From NCBI RefSeq assembly GCF_003614945.1, contig NZ_QYCZ01000001.1:886001-950000 (forward strand): a stretch of 64,000 nt of DNA. The letters are read 5' to 3'. This DNA is from Bergeyella cardium. Its GTDB lineage: Bacteria; Bacteroidota; Bacteroidia; Flavobacteriales; Weeksellaceae. Below are positions 53,255 to 61,715 of this stretch, piece by piece. Position numbers and translations under genes: made by a program. The notes under the pieces are model-generated. The model did no database searches. It was not told the DNA's origin and saw nothing but the letters and a program-made list of their open reading frames with translations. Positions within the stretch are counted from its first letter, which is position 1. Each line of letters begins with the position of its first letter.

Positions 53255-54510
53255 GCAGACCAGTACAAGCCGTTATTATTTGCATAGGAGATGAGCTCCT
53301 TTCGGGAAATACTCTCGATACGAATTCTCATTATATAGCGAATGAATTAAGGGGCATCGGGATAGAAACCAAGCAAATCTATACCATATCCGATGAGGCT
53401 GAAACCATAGAAAAAACCTTGAAGGAAAGCCTTTCCCTCGCTGATATTATCATATCTACGGGAGGGCTTGGGCCGACCAAAGATGATAAAACATTAGAGG
53501 CATATTCACGATTCTTCAATCGCAAGCTCGTTTTTAATGATGAGGTGTTTGCTCAGCTTAAAATATTCTTGGAAAAGAGAGGCAGAGCCGAGATTTTAGA
53601 CCTTAATAGAAATCAGGCATTGGTTTTAGAGGGCGCCGAAGTCTTGAAGAATGAGCACGGCACTGCTCCCTGCCAGCTGATAGATGATAATGATAAGCTC
53701 ATCTTCTGCCTGCCAGGCGTACCCTTTGAAGTAAAGCCTCTCATCAAAGAGAAAATCATCCCGCTTCTCAAATCTCGTTTTGGGCTGCATTCCATACTCA
53801 CTGCCGTAGTTTCGGTTGTAGGAATCCCCGAGAGTGCATTGTCCCACAAAATTGAAGACTGGGAAACCCACCTCCCCAAGAGCCTGTCCCTCTCATACCT
53901 TCCCGTAGGAAATAGGATAAAACTGCGAATTACCGCAAAAGGAAGCACAGAAATCGAGCTCCAAAAACAGCTCAAAATCGAAATACAGAAGCTGAAATCT
54001 CTGCTCGGCACCAGCATTATCTCCGAGGCTAATGACAGGATACAGGATATCGTAAAAGACCTCCTCATCTCAAGGAAAATGACCATTTCCACTGCCGAGA
54101 GCTGTACGGGAGGGGCGATCTCTAAACTGCTCACATCGGTTTCTGGCAGCTCGGCTTATTTCGCTGGTGGCGTTTGTACCTACTCCCCCGAGATGAAGGC
54201 GAAAATACTCGGTGTAGCGCCTTCCATTATAGAGAAGCATACGGTGGTTTCGGCTGAAGTATCCCAAGCGATGGCAAAAGGCTGTCAGCAGCTCTTCGGC
54301 ACTGATATTTCTGTATCCACCACAGGAGTTGCAGGTCCTAATACCGACCAGTACAATAATTCCATCGGTTTGGTCTATTATTCGGTAAGAATTGGTGAGA
54401 AAGAAAGCACGCACAAGCTTTTTTTACCCCACTTGGAGCGGGAAGACTTCATTAATTTCGTCAGTGAAAAGGTCTTGCAAACAGTGGTAGAAGAAGTGCT
54501 TAAAAGTTAG
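53251..54510 (+). CDS. cinA: CinA family protein (NMN deamidase-related)
   Basis: A 419-residue CinA with the N-terminal MoCF_BD-like domain (CIGDELLSGNTLDTNSHYIANEL, STGGLGPTKDDKT) and the C-terminal CinA domain (STAESCTGGAISKLLTSVSGSSAYFAGGVCTYS; STTGVAGP). The C-terminal domain hydrolyses nicotinamide mononucleotide to nicotinate mononucleotide in NAD recycling, the N-terminal domain acts on ADP-ribose. It overlaps the rhomboid gene by 4 bp and lies 27 bp from the HAD gene. Confidence 0.94.
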   Translation: MSRPVQAVIICIGDELLSGNTLDTNSHYIANELRGIGIETKQIYTISDEAETIEKTLKESLSLADIIISTGGLGPTKDDKTLEAYSRFFNRKLVFNDEVFAQLKIFLEKRGRAEILDLNRNQALVLEGAEVLKNEHGTAPCQLIDDNDKLIFCLPGVPFEVKPLIKEKIIPLLKSRFGLHSILTAVVSVVGIPESALSHKIEDWETHLPKSLSLSYLPVGNRIKLRITAKGSTEIELQKQLKIEIQKLKSLLGTSIISEANDRIQDIVKDLLISRKMTISTAESCTGGAISKLLTSVSGSSAYFAGGVCTYSPEMKAKILGVAPSIIEKHTVVSAEVSQAMAKGCQQLFGTDISVSTTGVAGPNTDQYNNSIGLVYYSVRIGEKESTHKLFLPHLEREDFINFVSEKVLQTVVEEVLKS

Positions 54511-54537
54511 TATATTTGCTTGCTCATTACAGAAAAT

Positions 54538-54972
54538 ATGATTAGAAGTAATAAAAAACTGGCTATTGATTTTGATGGTACCATCGTAGAAGATGCTTAT
54601 CCAGCCATCGGAAAGCCCAAAATATTCGCATTTGAAACCCTTAAAAAATTACAGAGCGAAGGCTACAGACTCATTCTTTGGACTTACAGAAGTGGCAAAG
54701 CATTAGACGATGCAATTGATTTCTGTAAAAAGAATGGAGTAGAGTTCTACGCTGTAAATTCTTCCTTTGAAGGTGAGGTATTTGATGCCGAAACTCAATC
54801 TCGAAAAATAGACGCCGACCTCTTCATCGATGATAGAAACCTCGGAGGCTTCCCAGGCTGGGGAGAAATCTACAACATCATTAATGAGAAAATAGAATTC
54901 CGAGTAGAAGGGCGAGAGGTTCTCCCTTATTCCAAACTCAAAAAAGAAAAAAAGAAAGGATTTTTCTGGTAA
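54538..54972 (+). CDS. HAD-like phosphohydrolase (BT0820-type)
   Basis: The ATG at 54538 gives 144 residues. Motif I is IDFDGTIVEDAYP (Asp11 nucleophile, Asp13 acid), motif II lies in LILWTYRSG (Thr) and motif III/IV in FIDDRNLGG (Asp-Asp). This capless small HAD form is common in Bacteroidota and acts on small phosphorylated metabolites; its substrate is unknown. It sits between cinA and map, all in one direction with 8-27 bp gaps, likely one operon from the rhomboid gene to map. Confidence 0.88.
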   Translation: MIRSNKKLAIDFDGTIVEDAYPAIGKPKIFAFETLKKLQSEGYRLILWTYRSGKALDDAIDFCKKNGVEFYAVNSSFEGEVFDAETQSRKIDADLFIDDRNLGGFPGWGEIYNIINEKIEFRVEGREVLPYSKLKKEKKKGFFW

Positions 54973-54980
54973 AATAAACG

Positions 54981-55790
54981 ATGATACAACTAAAAACATT
55001 AGAAGAGCTCTACCTCATTAGAGAATCTGCTCAGCTCGTCTCCAAAACACTGGGGATGCTCGCAAAAGAAATAAAACCTGGCGTTACTACGCTGCATCTC
55101 GATAATCTCGCCTACGAATTTATTAAAGACCACAATGCCGAACCAGGCTTCTTGGGCTTGTATGACTTCCCTAATACCCTTTGCATCTCTCCAAATGAAG
55201 AAGTAGTGCACGGGATTCCCAACAAAAAGCCCCTTGAGGAAGGAGACATCATCTCCGTAGATTGCGGTGTCTATAAAAATGGCTTTTATGGCGACCACGC
55301 TTATTCGTTTCAGGTAGGCGAGGTGAGCCCCGAAGTGAAAAAACTCCTCAAAATAACTAAGGAATCTCTCTACAAAGGTATAGAACAGTGCATACGAGGC
55401 AAGCGGGTAGGGGATATTTCCTACGCTATACAGACCTATTGCGAGAAGGAAGGCTATGGGGTAGTTCGCGAGCTCGTGGGGCACGGTGTAGGTAGAAAAA
55501 TGCACGAAGACCCTCAGGTGCCTAACTACGGCAAGCGAGGAAGTGGCAAAGTTCTGAAAGACGGTATCGTGCTCGCTATAGAACCTATGATTAATATGGG
55601 GACTGAGAAAGTTATTTTCCATCAAGATGGATGGACGGTTACCAGCCAGGACAATAGCCCTTCTGCGCACTTCGAGCATGATGTAGCAATCATCAAAGGA
55701 AAGCCCGTTCTCCTCTCCACATTTAAATATGTACACGAAGCGCTTGGTATTTCCTCCGATGAAGAAGAACCTTTCCAGTACGATTGGTAA
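54981..55790 (+). CDS. map: Type I methionine aminopeptidase
   Basis: A 269-residue MetAP. Metal ligands are seen in ISVDCGVYKNGFYGDHAYSF (two Asp), GHGVGRKMHEDP (His), EPMINMG (Glu) and FEHDVAI (Glu); the catalytic His lies in VVHGIPN. It removes the initiator Met from new proteins. In many genomes map lies beside secY or infA; here it closes the rhomboid-cinA-HAD run. A terminator follows. Confidence 0.97.
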   Translation: MIQLKTLEELYLIRESAQLVSKTLGMLAKEIKPGVTTLHLDNLAYEFIKDHNAEPGFLGLYDFPNTLCISPNEEVVHGIPNKKPLEEGDIISVDCGVYKNGFYGDHAYSFQVGEVSPEVKKLLKITKESLYKGIEQCIRGKRVGDISYAIQTYCEKEGYGVVRELVGHGVGRKMHEDPQVPNYGKRGSGKVLKDGIVLAIEPMINMGTEKVIFHQDGWTVTSQDNSPSAHFEHDVAIIKGKPVLLSTFKYVHEALGISSDEEEPFQYDW

Positions 55791-55831
55791 TGTTTGTATT
55801 TCATAATATTAATATTTATTTGTTAAACTTG

Positions 55832-55862
55832 AAATCCTCGTTTTAAACGAGGATTTCTTTTT
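55832..55862 (+). terminator. Terminator of map
   Basis: Stem AAATCCTCG / CGAGGATTT, loop TTTTAAA, then CTTTTTTT. Confidence 0.85.
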
Positions 55863-55885
55863 TGTCTATAATAAACCAAAAGAAA

Positions 55886-55917
55886 TCAAGGTGTATCATA
55901 ATATTGAAACACCTTGA
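55886..55917 (-). terminator. Terminator of the MBOAT gene
   Basis: Nine-bp stem TCAAGGTGT / ACACCTTGA with a 14-base loop; minus-strand reading is followed by a T-rich stretch. Confidence 0.55.
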
Positions 55918-55957
55918 TACTATTTTCTATATTTTTTATCTTAATAAAAACGATGCC

Positions 55958-57625
55958 TCAAAATTGCAGGTAGATAGGCATTACTTGTTCGGACGATTTA
56001 AAGAAACCGTAGAGGATGAGAAAGGCAAAGAAAATGAGGATATATAAGCCTAATGAGAACTTGTTTCGCTTTTCTACGAGTTTGTCTATAAAGTCATCCG
56101 GGATAAAGTGGATAAGCATTGCGAAAGCAATCATCCAAACCACATATTTGTAGTTTTCATAGAAGGGCATCCACACGCTGAAATCAAAGTTGAAAGCGAT
56201 TTGCCGAATCATTGCCAGTGCGATATCAAAATCCTCAGCCTTAAAGAATATCCAGCAGAAGCAAGCGAAATGAAAGGTAAGAACAATCATTATGAAGTTA
56301 TAGAGCTTGGAATTATTAAAGCGAGCAAATGCTTTCCCAGTCATCATCATCCATATTTTATGAATACCGAGCGCAATGCCGTGCAGTGCGCCCCAGATAA
56401 TAAAATTCCAGCTTGCACCGTGCCAAAAACCGCCGAGGAGCATTGTGGTAAGGAGGTTAAAATTAGCTGCGATACCTTTATTATTTCCCTTTAAGAGCGG
56501 TGGGAGTACGAATATCATCAGCAAACCGAAAGTAATAAGCCCCGAGTAAAGATAAGACAGGCTAAAGAGATGGTTGAGCATCATAAAACTCCCGATGAGG
56601 AATAGAATAACGAAGAGGTAAGAGCCAAATGTAGCATTTCTATTCCCTCCCAGAGGGATGTAGAGGTAATCCTTTAGCCAAGAAGAGAGCGAGATATGCC
56701 ACCTTCTCCAAAACTCTGTAATATTCGCACTTTGGTAAGGCGAGAGGAAGTTAGGCGGTATCTTGAAACCGAGCCAGAGAGCCATACCGATAGCCACATC
56801 GCTGTAGCCACTAAAATCGCAGTAGATGACCATTGCATAGCCGTAGAGGGCGATTAGATTTTCCAGACCTGTATGCAGTGAAGGGTTATCAAATATATAA
56901 TCTACCAAGTTGAGGGTGATATAATCGGAGATGACCAATTTCTTTATTAACCCCGAGATAATGAGGTAGAAGCCTTTTGCAAATTCCTTCTCATTGATGT
57001 AATAAGGTTTATCCAGTTGTGGTACGAAGTCGTGCGCCCGTACGATAGGACCCATCATCAGCTTTGGGAAGAACGAAAGGAAGAGCAAATAATCTACAAA
57101 CTTATGAGCAGGCTTAAAATCTCCTCTGTACACATCTATCGTATAGCTCAGGTTCTCAAAAGTGAAAAAAGAAATACCTATCGGCAGGAGGATATGGAGC
57201 GGATTAAAGCCTGTATTAAAAATCTCATTGGCAACCGAGATAAAGAAGTTGGTATATTTAAAGTAGAACAGCAGCCCGAGATTGATAACGATACTCACCA
57301 CTAATGTAAGCGTCTTTGTCCGCTTTTCTTTGAGCTGGTATATCGCGTTTGACAGCAGATAATTGACCACCGCTGAGAGGATGACCAGCAGTACAAACGA
57401 GCCACTTGCCTTATAGAAAAAGTATAGAGAGAAGCAGGAGAATACATATTTCCTTGCTGTAGGCTTATGCCTCAGGAGGTAGAAGAGCAGGATAAATAGA
57501 AAGAAGAAATAGACGAAGAAGCCATTGTTAAAGAGCAGAGGGTTCTTGGGGTCGTAGAGAAACTGGCTGAAAAAAGCCTCTGCATTAAAGCTGTTGATAA
57601 GGTTTAGGAATATTGTAATAATCAT
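55958..57625 (-). CDS. MBOAT family O-acyltransferase (AlgI/PatA-like)
   Basis: A 555-residue polytopic membrane protein with about ten helices and the MBOAT signature: WRRWHISLSSWLKDYLYIPLGGNR and, later, MLLGGFWHGASWNFIIWGALHG with the catalytic His. AlgI/PatA-type proteins pass acetyl groups across the inner membrane to periplasmic acceptors, usually with an SGNH partner. Here the upstream neighbour (22 bp away) is such an SGNH protein, so the pair should O-acetylate a cell-wall or surface glycan. Alginate is unlikely since no alginate genes are near. Confidence 0.93.
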   Translation of the reverse strand: MIITIFLNLINSFNAEAFFSQFLYDPKNPLLFNNGFFVYFFFLFILLFYLLRHKPTARKYVFSCFSLYFFYKASGSFVLLVILSAVVNYLLSNAIYQLKEKRTKTLTLVVSIVINLGLLFYFKYTNFFISVANEIFNTGFNPLHILLPIGISFFTFENLSYTIDVYRGDFKPAHKFVDYLLFLSFFPKLMMGPIVRAHDFVPQLDKPYYINEKEFAKGFYLIISGLIKKLVISDYITLNLVDYIFDNPSLHTGLENLIALYGYAMVIYCDFSGYSDVAIGMALWLGFKIPPNFLSPYQSANITEFWRRWHISLSSWLKDYLYIPLGGNRNATFGSYLFVILFLIGSFMMLNHLFSLSYLYSGLITFGLLMIFVLPPLLKGNNKGIAANFNLLTTMLLGGFWHGASWNFIIWGALHGIALGIHKIWMMMTGKAFARFNNSKLYNFIMIVLTFHFACFCWIFFKAEDFDIALAMIRQIAFNFDFSVWMPFYENYKYVVWMIAFAMLIHFIPDDFIDKLVEKRNKFSLGLYILIFFAFLILYGFFKSSEQVMPIYLQF

Positions 57626-57646
57626 TTTTCTATCGTGTGGTTAGGT

Positions 57647-58987
57647 TTATTTTTTCTTAGCTACATCTTTTTGGATTGCCTCAAAGAGCCTTTGTGCGAG
57701 GATTTCTGCCCCTTTGTGGTTGGGGTGTATATAGTCTTTATTGGCAAGTGCGGGTTTTTCATTTGCCCATTTCACTATTGAGTTTTCTCCGCCCATTGTC
57801 TCAAACTGATTATAGAAAGCGATTTTATTTTCAAAAGCCATCAGTGCTTGGGTCTCGATAAGGTTGGGTAATCCGATAGCTGTTTTAAACTCGCCATTGT
57901 ACTTAAAAGCGCGGTCAGCCGAGCTGATGAGTAGAAATTCAGCCCCCTCAAAAGCGGTTTTCATCTTTGATAGGACTGGGGAAAACATCTTTGAGTAGAA
58001 GGAATAATCGGTGGTTTTTGGTTTAAAGAGTAGATTAACGCCGTACTGCAAGACGATGAGGTCGTATCTATTGTTTTTCTGTACCGAGCGCATAAAATCT
58101 TCATCAATTTTGTTCAGTTCTACGCCTGTAATCCCTCGGAAGGAGAAGTTATCCACAAAAATGCCACTCTCGCTCTCGAAACTAATACCGTACAGTGGTG
58201 TTTGAACATTATTCCCCGAGATTTTTATTCGGTTGGAGCTATCTTTCAGCAGCACTTTTCGGTTGAGCTTTTCGGTGGATGATAGCTGCACCGCTGCGCC
58301 ATTTACCAGTACCTCTGATGCTGCACCACTACCAAAAATAAGGGCTTTTTCTGTGTTTGCTGAGTCCTTTATCGTGTTGTCGGTATAGCTCCCGGCACCT
58401 GTCCCTGTGTATTTATACCCCGAGATGTAGAGGTTTTGTGCGGCTTTATCCATAAAATTCGTCCCCTGCCAGCCTTTTACAGAAATCGTGGCCGACTGTC
58501 GGAAGCCCGCCACATTAGAATTAATTGGCAAGAAGCCCACGCCAGAGCCACCGTATTCCCCTTGTAGAAGAGCTCTCAGCGTCTGTGTCATCAGGTCACC
58601 TTCAATCATACTATCCCCGAAATAGGCAATCCGTATTTTCACTTTTTCTCCCTTTTTCAGTCGGTGTAGTTTCTCCGCAAACGAGGGTAGGGCAGGAGAG
58701 GAGCTCTCTCGGAAATCGGTAATCAAATTTCCTTTTCTGTAAAGTTCAAAATTCTCTTTTGCCTCGCTTTTCCCATTTTGAGAGGCGATTAATGAATCTT
58801 TTTTCTTTTTCAGCTCAGCGCTGGCGGTTGATTTTTTGCCATCAGACTTGATGAGTTCAGAGATGAGATTAACCTTATCAAATGGCTCCCAACTGAGGTT
58901 GAAAGCGGTGAAAATAACCGAAGCCACGAAATAGATAATCGTACAAATAGCGGTTAGCGATATAACCTTTTTATTAACATTTTTCAA
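57647..58987 (-). CDS. SGNH hydrolase-like acetyltransferase partner
   Basis: A 446-residue protein with an N-terminal membrane anchor (VISLTAICTIIYFVASVIFTAF, about residues 9-30) and a periplasmic SGNH domain: block I YFGDSMIEGDLM with the nucleophile Ser, GSGVGFLPINSNVAGF, a beta insertion, LIVLQYGVNLL as block III, and DYIHPNHKGAEIL as block V (Asp and His). It is probably the periplasmic transferase (PatB/AlgX-like role) of the MBOAT gene that starts 22 bp downstream. It is similar in plan to the SGNH gene at 16.4-17.7 kb. Its upstream region holds the 21-bp repeat array. Confidence 0.87.
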   Translation of the reverse strand: MKNVNKKVISLTAICTIIYFVASVIFTAFNLSWEPFDKVNLISELIKSDGKKSTASAELKKKKDSLIASQNGKSEAKENFELYRKGNLITDFRESSSPALPSFAEKLHRLKKGEKVKIRIAYFGDSMIEGDLMTQTLRALLQGEYGGSGVGFLPINSNVAGFRQSATISVKGWQGTNFMDKAAQNLYISGYKYTGTGAGSYTDNTIKDSANTEKALIFGSGAASEVLVNGAAVQLSSTEKLNRKVLLKDSSNRIKISGNNVQTPLYGISFESESGIFVDNFSFRGITGVELNKIDEDFMRSVQKNNRYDLIVLQYGVNLLFKPKTTDYSFYSKMFSPVLSKMKTAFEGAEFLLISSADRAFKYNGEFKTAIGLPNLIETQALMAFENKIAFYNQFETMGGENSIVKWANEKPALANKDYIHPNHKGAEILAQRLFEAIQKDVAKKK

Positions 58988-59100
58988 GGTGATAAATCAT
59001 TTTACTGCAAATTAACGATAAAATCTCTCTTTTATCCTAATAAATCCTAAAATAGCTTATAGATTTAGGATTTGTTTATAGTCCTAAACTAGAACGACAA

Positions 59101-59216
59101 GGTCAGAGACCCGAATAATAGGGTTAAAAACCCCGTCGTTGCGGTTAAAGACCCCGCCGACCCGGTTAAAAAGCCCGTTGACCTGGTTAGGAACCAGGAA
59201 AACGCGGTTAATAACC
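59101..59216. repeat. 21-bp tandem repeat array GGTTA...ACC
   Basis: Five full units (59101, 59122, 59143, 59164, 59185) and an 11-bp partial one (59206). Each starts with a small dyad of the form GGTTAAAAACC: GGTCAGAGACC, GGTTAAAAACC, GGTTAAAGACC, GGTTAAAAAGCC, GGTTAGGAACC, GGTTAATAACC. The 10-base spacers are GC-richer and less conserved. The period equals two helical turns. Confidence 0.85.
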
Positions 59217-59333
59217 TAAAAATTGATAAAAAAAGTATGATTTTTTTATTAAAACAATAATTGAGGGCTGTTTAAAAGCCAGTAGTTAACTACCCAATTA
59301 TACTGTGCTTGCTGTCTGTGATATCTTTCATTT

Positions 59334-59364
59334 TTGGGCTGAAAGGAAAAAAGCATTACTTTTG
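59334..59364 (+). promoter_or_regulatory. ssrA promoter
   Basis: TTG (59334-59336), 20-base spacer, TACTTTTG (59357-59364), 16 bp before the mature tmRNA 5' end. Confidence 0.75.
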
Positions 59365-59380
59365 CGCTGATTTATCAATT

Positions 59381-59777
59381 GGGGTTGACTGGTTTCGACA
59401 GCAAGACCAATGGGTAAGTAAGCACGCAGAGAACCGTAGCGCGATCTCTATAATCCCTTGCTACAAATTTTAACTGGCAACGAAGAGTATGCTCTTGCTG
59501 CTTAATCTGAAGTATAGTAGGATAAGCGTTTTTCCCGAAGTAGAGTAAGGAAACAAGATGTCTCACGGAAGCTCCGTTCTGCGGCGTCCGAGTATGAGGC
59601 ATAGGAAATGCAGAAATAAGCCTTTGGAGGCTTCGGCTAAAGGACGAAAACCCGAGAAGATAAGCTGTAAATTGAGTGTCTGTTCTCTGTTTGCAGACGA
59701 AAACTAAAAACAGAATAAGCGTGTAGAAAGCTTATGTATTGCTTGTTTGGACGAGGGTTCGAATCCCTCCAACTCCA
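59381..59777 (+). ncRNA. ssrA: Transfer-messenger RNA (tmRNA)
   Basis: The 5' end GGGGTTGACTGGTTTCGACAG pairs with the 3' end CAACTCC before a discriminator A, making the tRNA-like acceptor; the T-arm is GGGTTCGAATCCC. The internal tag frame (59476-59505) encodes GNEEYALAA and stops at TAA. The rest has the usual pseudoknot-rich layout. tmRNA with SmpB rescues stalled ribosomes and marks the product for proteolysis. Length of 397 is within the bacterial range. CCA is not encoded. Confidence 0.96.
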
Positions 59778-59779
59778 CA

Positions 59780-59822
59780 AAAACCTCCATAAACTAAATA
59801 TTTACGGAGGTTTTATTTTTTT
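59780..59822 (+). terminator. Terminator of ssrA
   Basis: Stem AAAACCTCC / GGAGGTTTT extended by TAAA / TTTA pairs, then TATTTTTTTT. Confidence 0.9.
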
Positions 59823-59866
59823 TAGCCTAATTAATATCTTAATTAGGTATAAAACATTCAATAGAC

Positions 59867-60859
59867 CTAGCCGCCTATTTTTATCATACTTCTGTTGGCG
59901 AGTTTTTCTTCCTCTATGTTTTGTAGATGAATGAACTGTCCGCCTTTTTCTTTATGCTTTCGCCAGATACCTTCTTTTATGGCATTTTCAATGCTTTGCC
60001 CTTGGCGGTAGAGGGAAAGCAGATCAAATTCCTCTGCTCCGAAAAGACAGTTTTTCATTTTACCATCGCTGGTGAGTCGTATTCTGTTGCAACCCGCACA
60101 GAAGGAGTCCGTCATTGTAGAAATAAAGCCAAAGCTACCTTCGCTATCAATTCTCAGTTTGTATTTTTTTGAGGTATCGTTTTTAGCATCAAAGAGTTTA
60201 AGATAATCGTACTTCTCTCCAATGATGCTGAGCATTTTTCTAATGGGGAAAACCTTATTTCGCTCCCAAGAATTACCATTGAAAGGCATAAACTCTATGA
60301 AGCGCATTTCTATCGGGTAGCGATGAGAGAGCTCGGCTAATGGGAGGATATCATCTGTATTCATCCCATCTATGATGACTGCATTGAGCTTAATATTAAA
60401 GCCTTTTGAGATGCCTGTTAGTATATTTTCCCAGACTTTTGGGAGGGAATCTCGCTTGGTGAGGAGCTTGAATTTTTGACGATTGAGACTGTCTATACTG
60501 ATATTGATATCTCTGATGTTTTTTTCTTCTAATAGGTTAAAATATCGGTCTAAAAGCACTCCATTAGTCGTGATAGCAATTTGAACATTGAGCTGAGAGA
60601 GGAGTTCTATGATTTGTTTAAAATCTTGTCTTACGAGGGGTTCACCACCCGTAATTCTTATTTTCTTAATTCCAAATTTTTCTACAAAGACTTTGGAGAT
60701 ATTGAAAATTTCTTCGGCGGACATAAGCTCTGCGATAGAGCTGCAACTGAAAGGCTCATCGGGCATACAGTATAGGCATCTAAAATTACAGCTATCTGTA
60801 ATGGATAGCCGTAAGTAATCGTGTTTTCTACCGAAGGAATCTAATAAATCAATACTCAT
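59867..60859 (-). CDS. moaA: GTP 3',8-cyclase MoaA
   Basis: A 330-residue radical SAM protein with the N-terminal cluster CNFRCLYC (Cys24, 28, 31) and the C-terminal cluster with CAGCNRIRLTSDGKMKNCLF, ending in the conserved Gly-Gly tail (KIGG). It makes cyclic pyranopterin monophosphate precursor from GTP, the first step of molybdenum cofactor synthesis. It overlaps the preceding small membrane-protein gene by 11 bp, the last gene of the leftward nitrate-reductase-type operon. Other moa/moe genes are not in this window. Confidence 0.96.
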   Translation of the reverse strand: MSIDLLDSFGRKHDYLRLSITDSCNFRCLYCMPDEPFSCSSIAELMSAEEIFNISKVFVEKFGIKKIRITGGEPLVRQDFKQIIELLSQLNVQIAITTNGVLLDRYFNLLEEKNIRDINISIDSLNRQKFKLLTKRDSLPKVWENILTGISKGFNIKLNAVIIDGMNTDDILPLAELSHRYPIEMRFIEFMPFNGNSWERNKVFPIRKMLSIIGEKYDYLKLFDAKNDTSKKYKLRIDSEGSFGFISTMTDSFCAGCNRIRLTSDGKMKNCLFGAEEFDLLSLYRQGQSIENAIKEGIWRKHKEKGGQFIHLQNIEEEKLANRSMIKIGG

Positions 60860-61148
60860 ATTCTTCTTCTTTCTCGTCTCCTTTCATAATATTACCTGTT
60901 GGTATTCTAGGGATGTATCTTAAAAAGAAGACTAAGCACAGAAAAATAACTACAGAGCCAATTGCTGACCAAGTAGCAAACGGCTGTACTTCTATTTCTG
61001 TATTATATAGGTATAATGCCTTGTTAATCGTACCAAATAAAAGCCACATCTGGAGAGCGACGAACATAATATAAATTGCAATAACGAAAGTTAGCATTTC
61101 ATTAATTCTGAATGTAACTTTCTTTATGGGTTTCTTTCTAATAGCCAT
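60849..61148 (-). CDS. Small membrane protein in the molybdoenzyme operon
   Basis: A 99-residue protein with a basic N-terminus (MAIRKKPIKKVTFRINEML), two membrane helices (about residues 19-40 and 60-80) and an acidic tail (GDEKEEEYEY). No function is known for such proteins; the position between the Rieske gene and moaA suggests a membrane subunit or anchor of the electron-transfer chain. It overlaps moaA by 11 bp and starts 17 bp after the Rieske stop. Confidence 0.8.
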   Translation of the reverse strand: MAIRKKPIKKVTFRINEMLTFVIAIYIMFVALQMWLLFGTINKALYLYNTEIEVQPFATWSAIGSVVIFLCLVFFLRYIPRIPTGNIMKGDEKEEEYEY

Positions 61149-61165
61149 AAGGTTCAGTATTTATT

Positions 61166-61696
61166 TTATCCGTGATGTGCTTTGTGATGCTTTTTCTTTT
61201 GATAAGCATATTCTTCTACATAGATTCTGTTCTCTTTTACTACAACGCCCAGTTGCGGTAATGGTCTTGGTGGAGGTCCCTGTAAAACTTCTCCATTCTC
61301 TGGGTCAAAAAATCCGTGATGGCAAGGGCATTCTATAAGGTTTTCATCGTGTTTATAGATAACTCCACAAGAGAGGTGGGTACATTTTTGCTCGAAAACT
61401 TTCCATTTATCTTTTGCCATTCGAATGAGCATATAAGGGTTTCTGTGGTCTCCATCTATATAGAAGGTTTTTTGCTGCCCTACTTCCAGCTCATCAGTAA
61501 AGCAAACGAAATAATCTTTAATGACTTTTTTCTTATGGAAATAATTAAATACTGGAATGAAAACATTAGCAAAAGCCAACAATCCAGAGAATAAGGTTAC
61601 GACTTTTACAAATTCTCTACGGGAGACATATCCTGCCTCTCTTTTCTTAATAGGGAAATCTGCTTTCCAATCAGGGATATTGTTATTATCAGACAT
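61166..61696 (-). CDS. Rieske [2Fe-2S] protein
   Basis: A 176-residue protein with a Tat-like N-terminus (SRREFVKVVTLFSGLLAFANVF, residues 24-45) and a Rieske fold: CTHLSCGV for the first His/Cys pair and CPCHHGFFDPENGEVLQGPPPRPLPQLGV for the second. The C-terminus is H/K rich. It should be anchored in the membrane and face the periplasm, relaying electrons to or from the molybdoenzyme. It starts 19 bp after the ferredoxin stop. Confidence 0.93.
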   Translation of the reverse strand: MSDNNNIPDWKADFPIKKREAGYVSRREFVKVVTLFSGLLAFANVFIPVFNYFHKKKVIKDYFVCFTDELEVGQQKTFYIDGDHRNPYMLIRMAKDKWKVFEQKCTHLSCGVIYKHDENLIECPCHHGFFDPENGEVLQGPPPRPLPQLGVVVKENRIYVEEYAYQKKKHHKAHHG

Positions 61697-61715
61697 TATT
61701 AATTGATTTTTATCA

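Larger units (their letters stand above)
58988..59380. other. Intergenic region with 21-bp repeat array and ssrA promoter
   Basis: About 390 bp between the divergent SGNH and ssrA genes. It contains the 21-bp array at 59101-59216 and the tmRNA promoter; the remainder (58988-59090 and 59217-59330) is A/T rich with no frame or hairpin of note. Confidence 0.7.

Noticed and set aside
59101-59216. CRISPR array
   Set aside because: The 21-bp units have no alternation of constant repeat and unique 30-bp spacer, and no cas gene is near.
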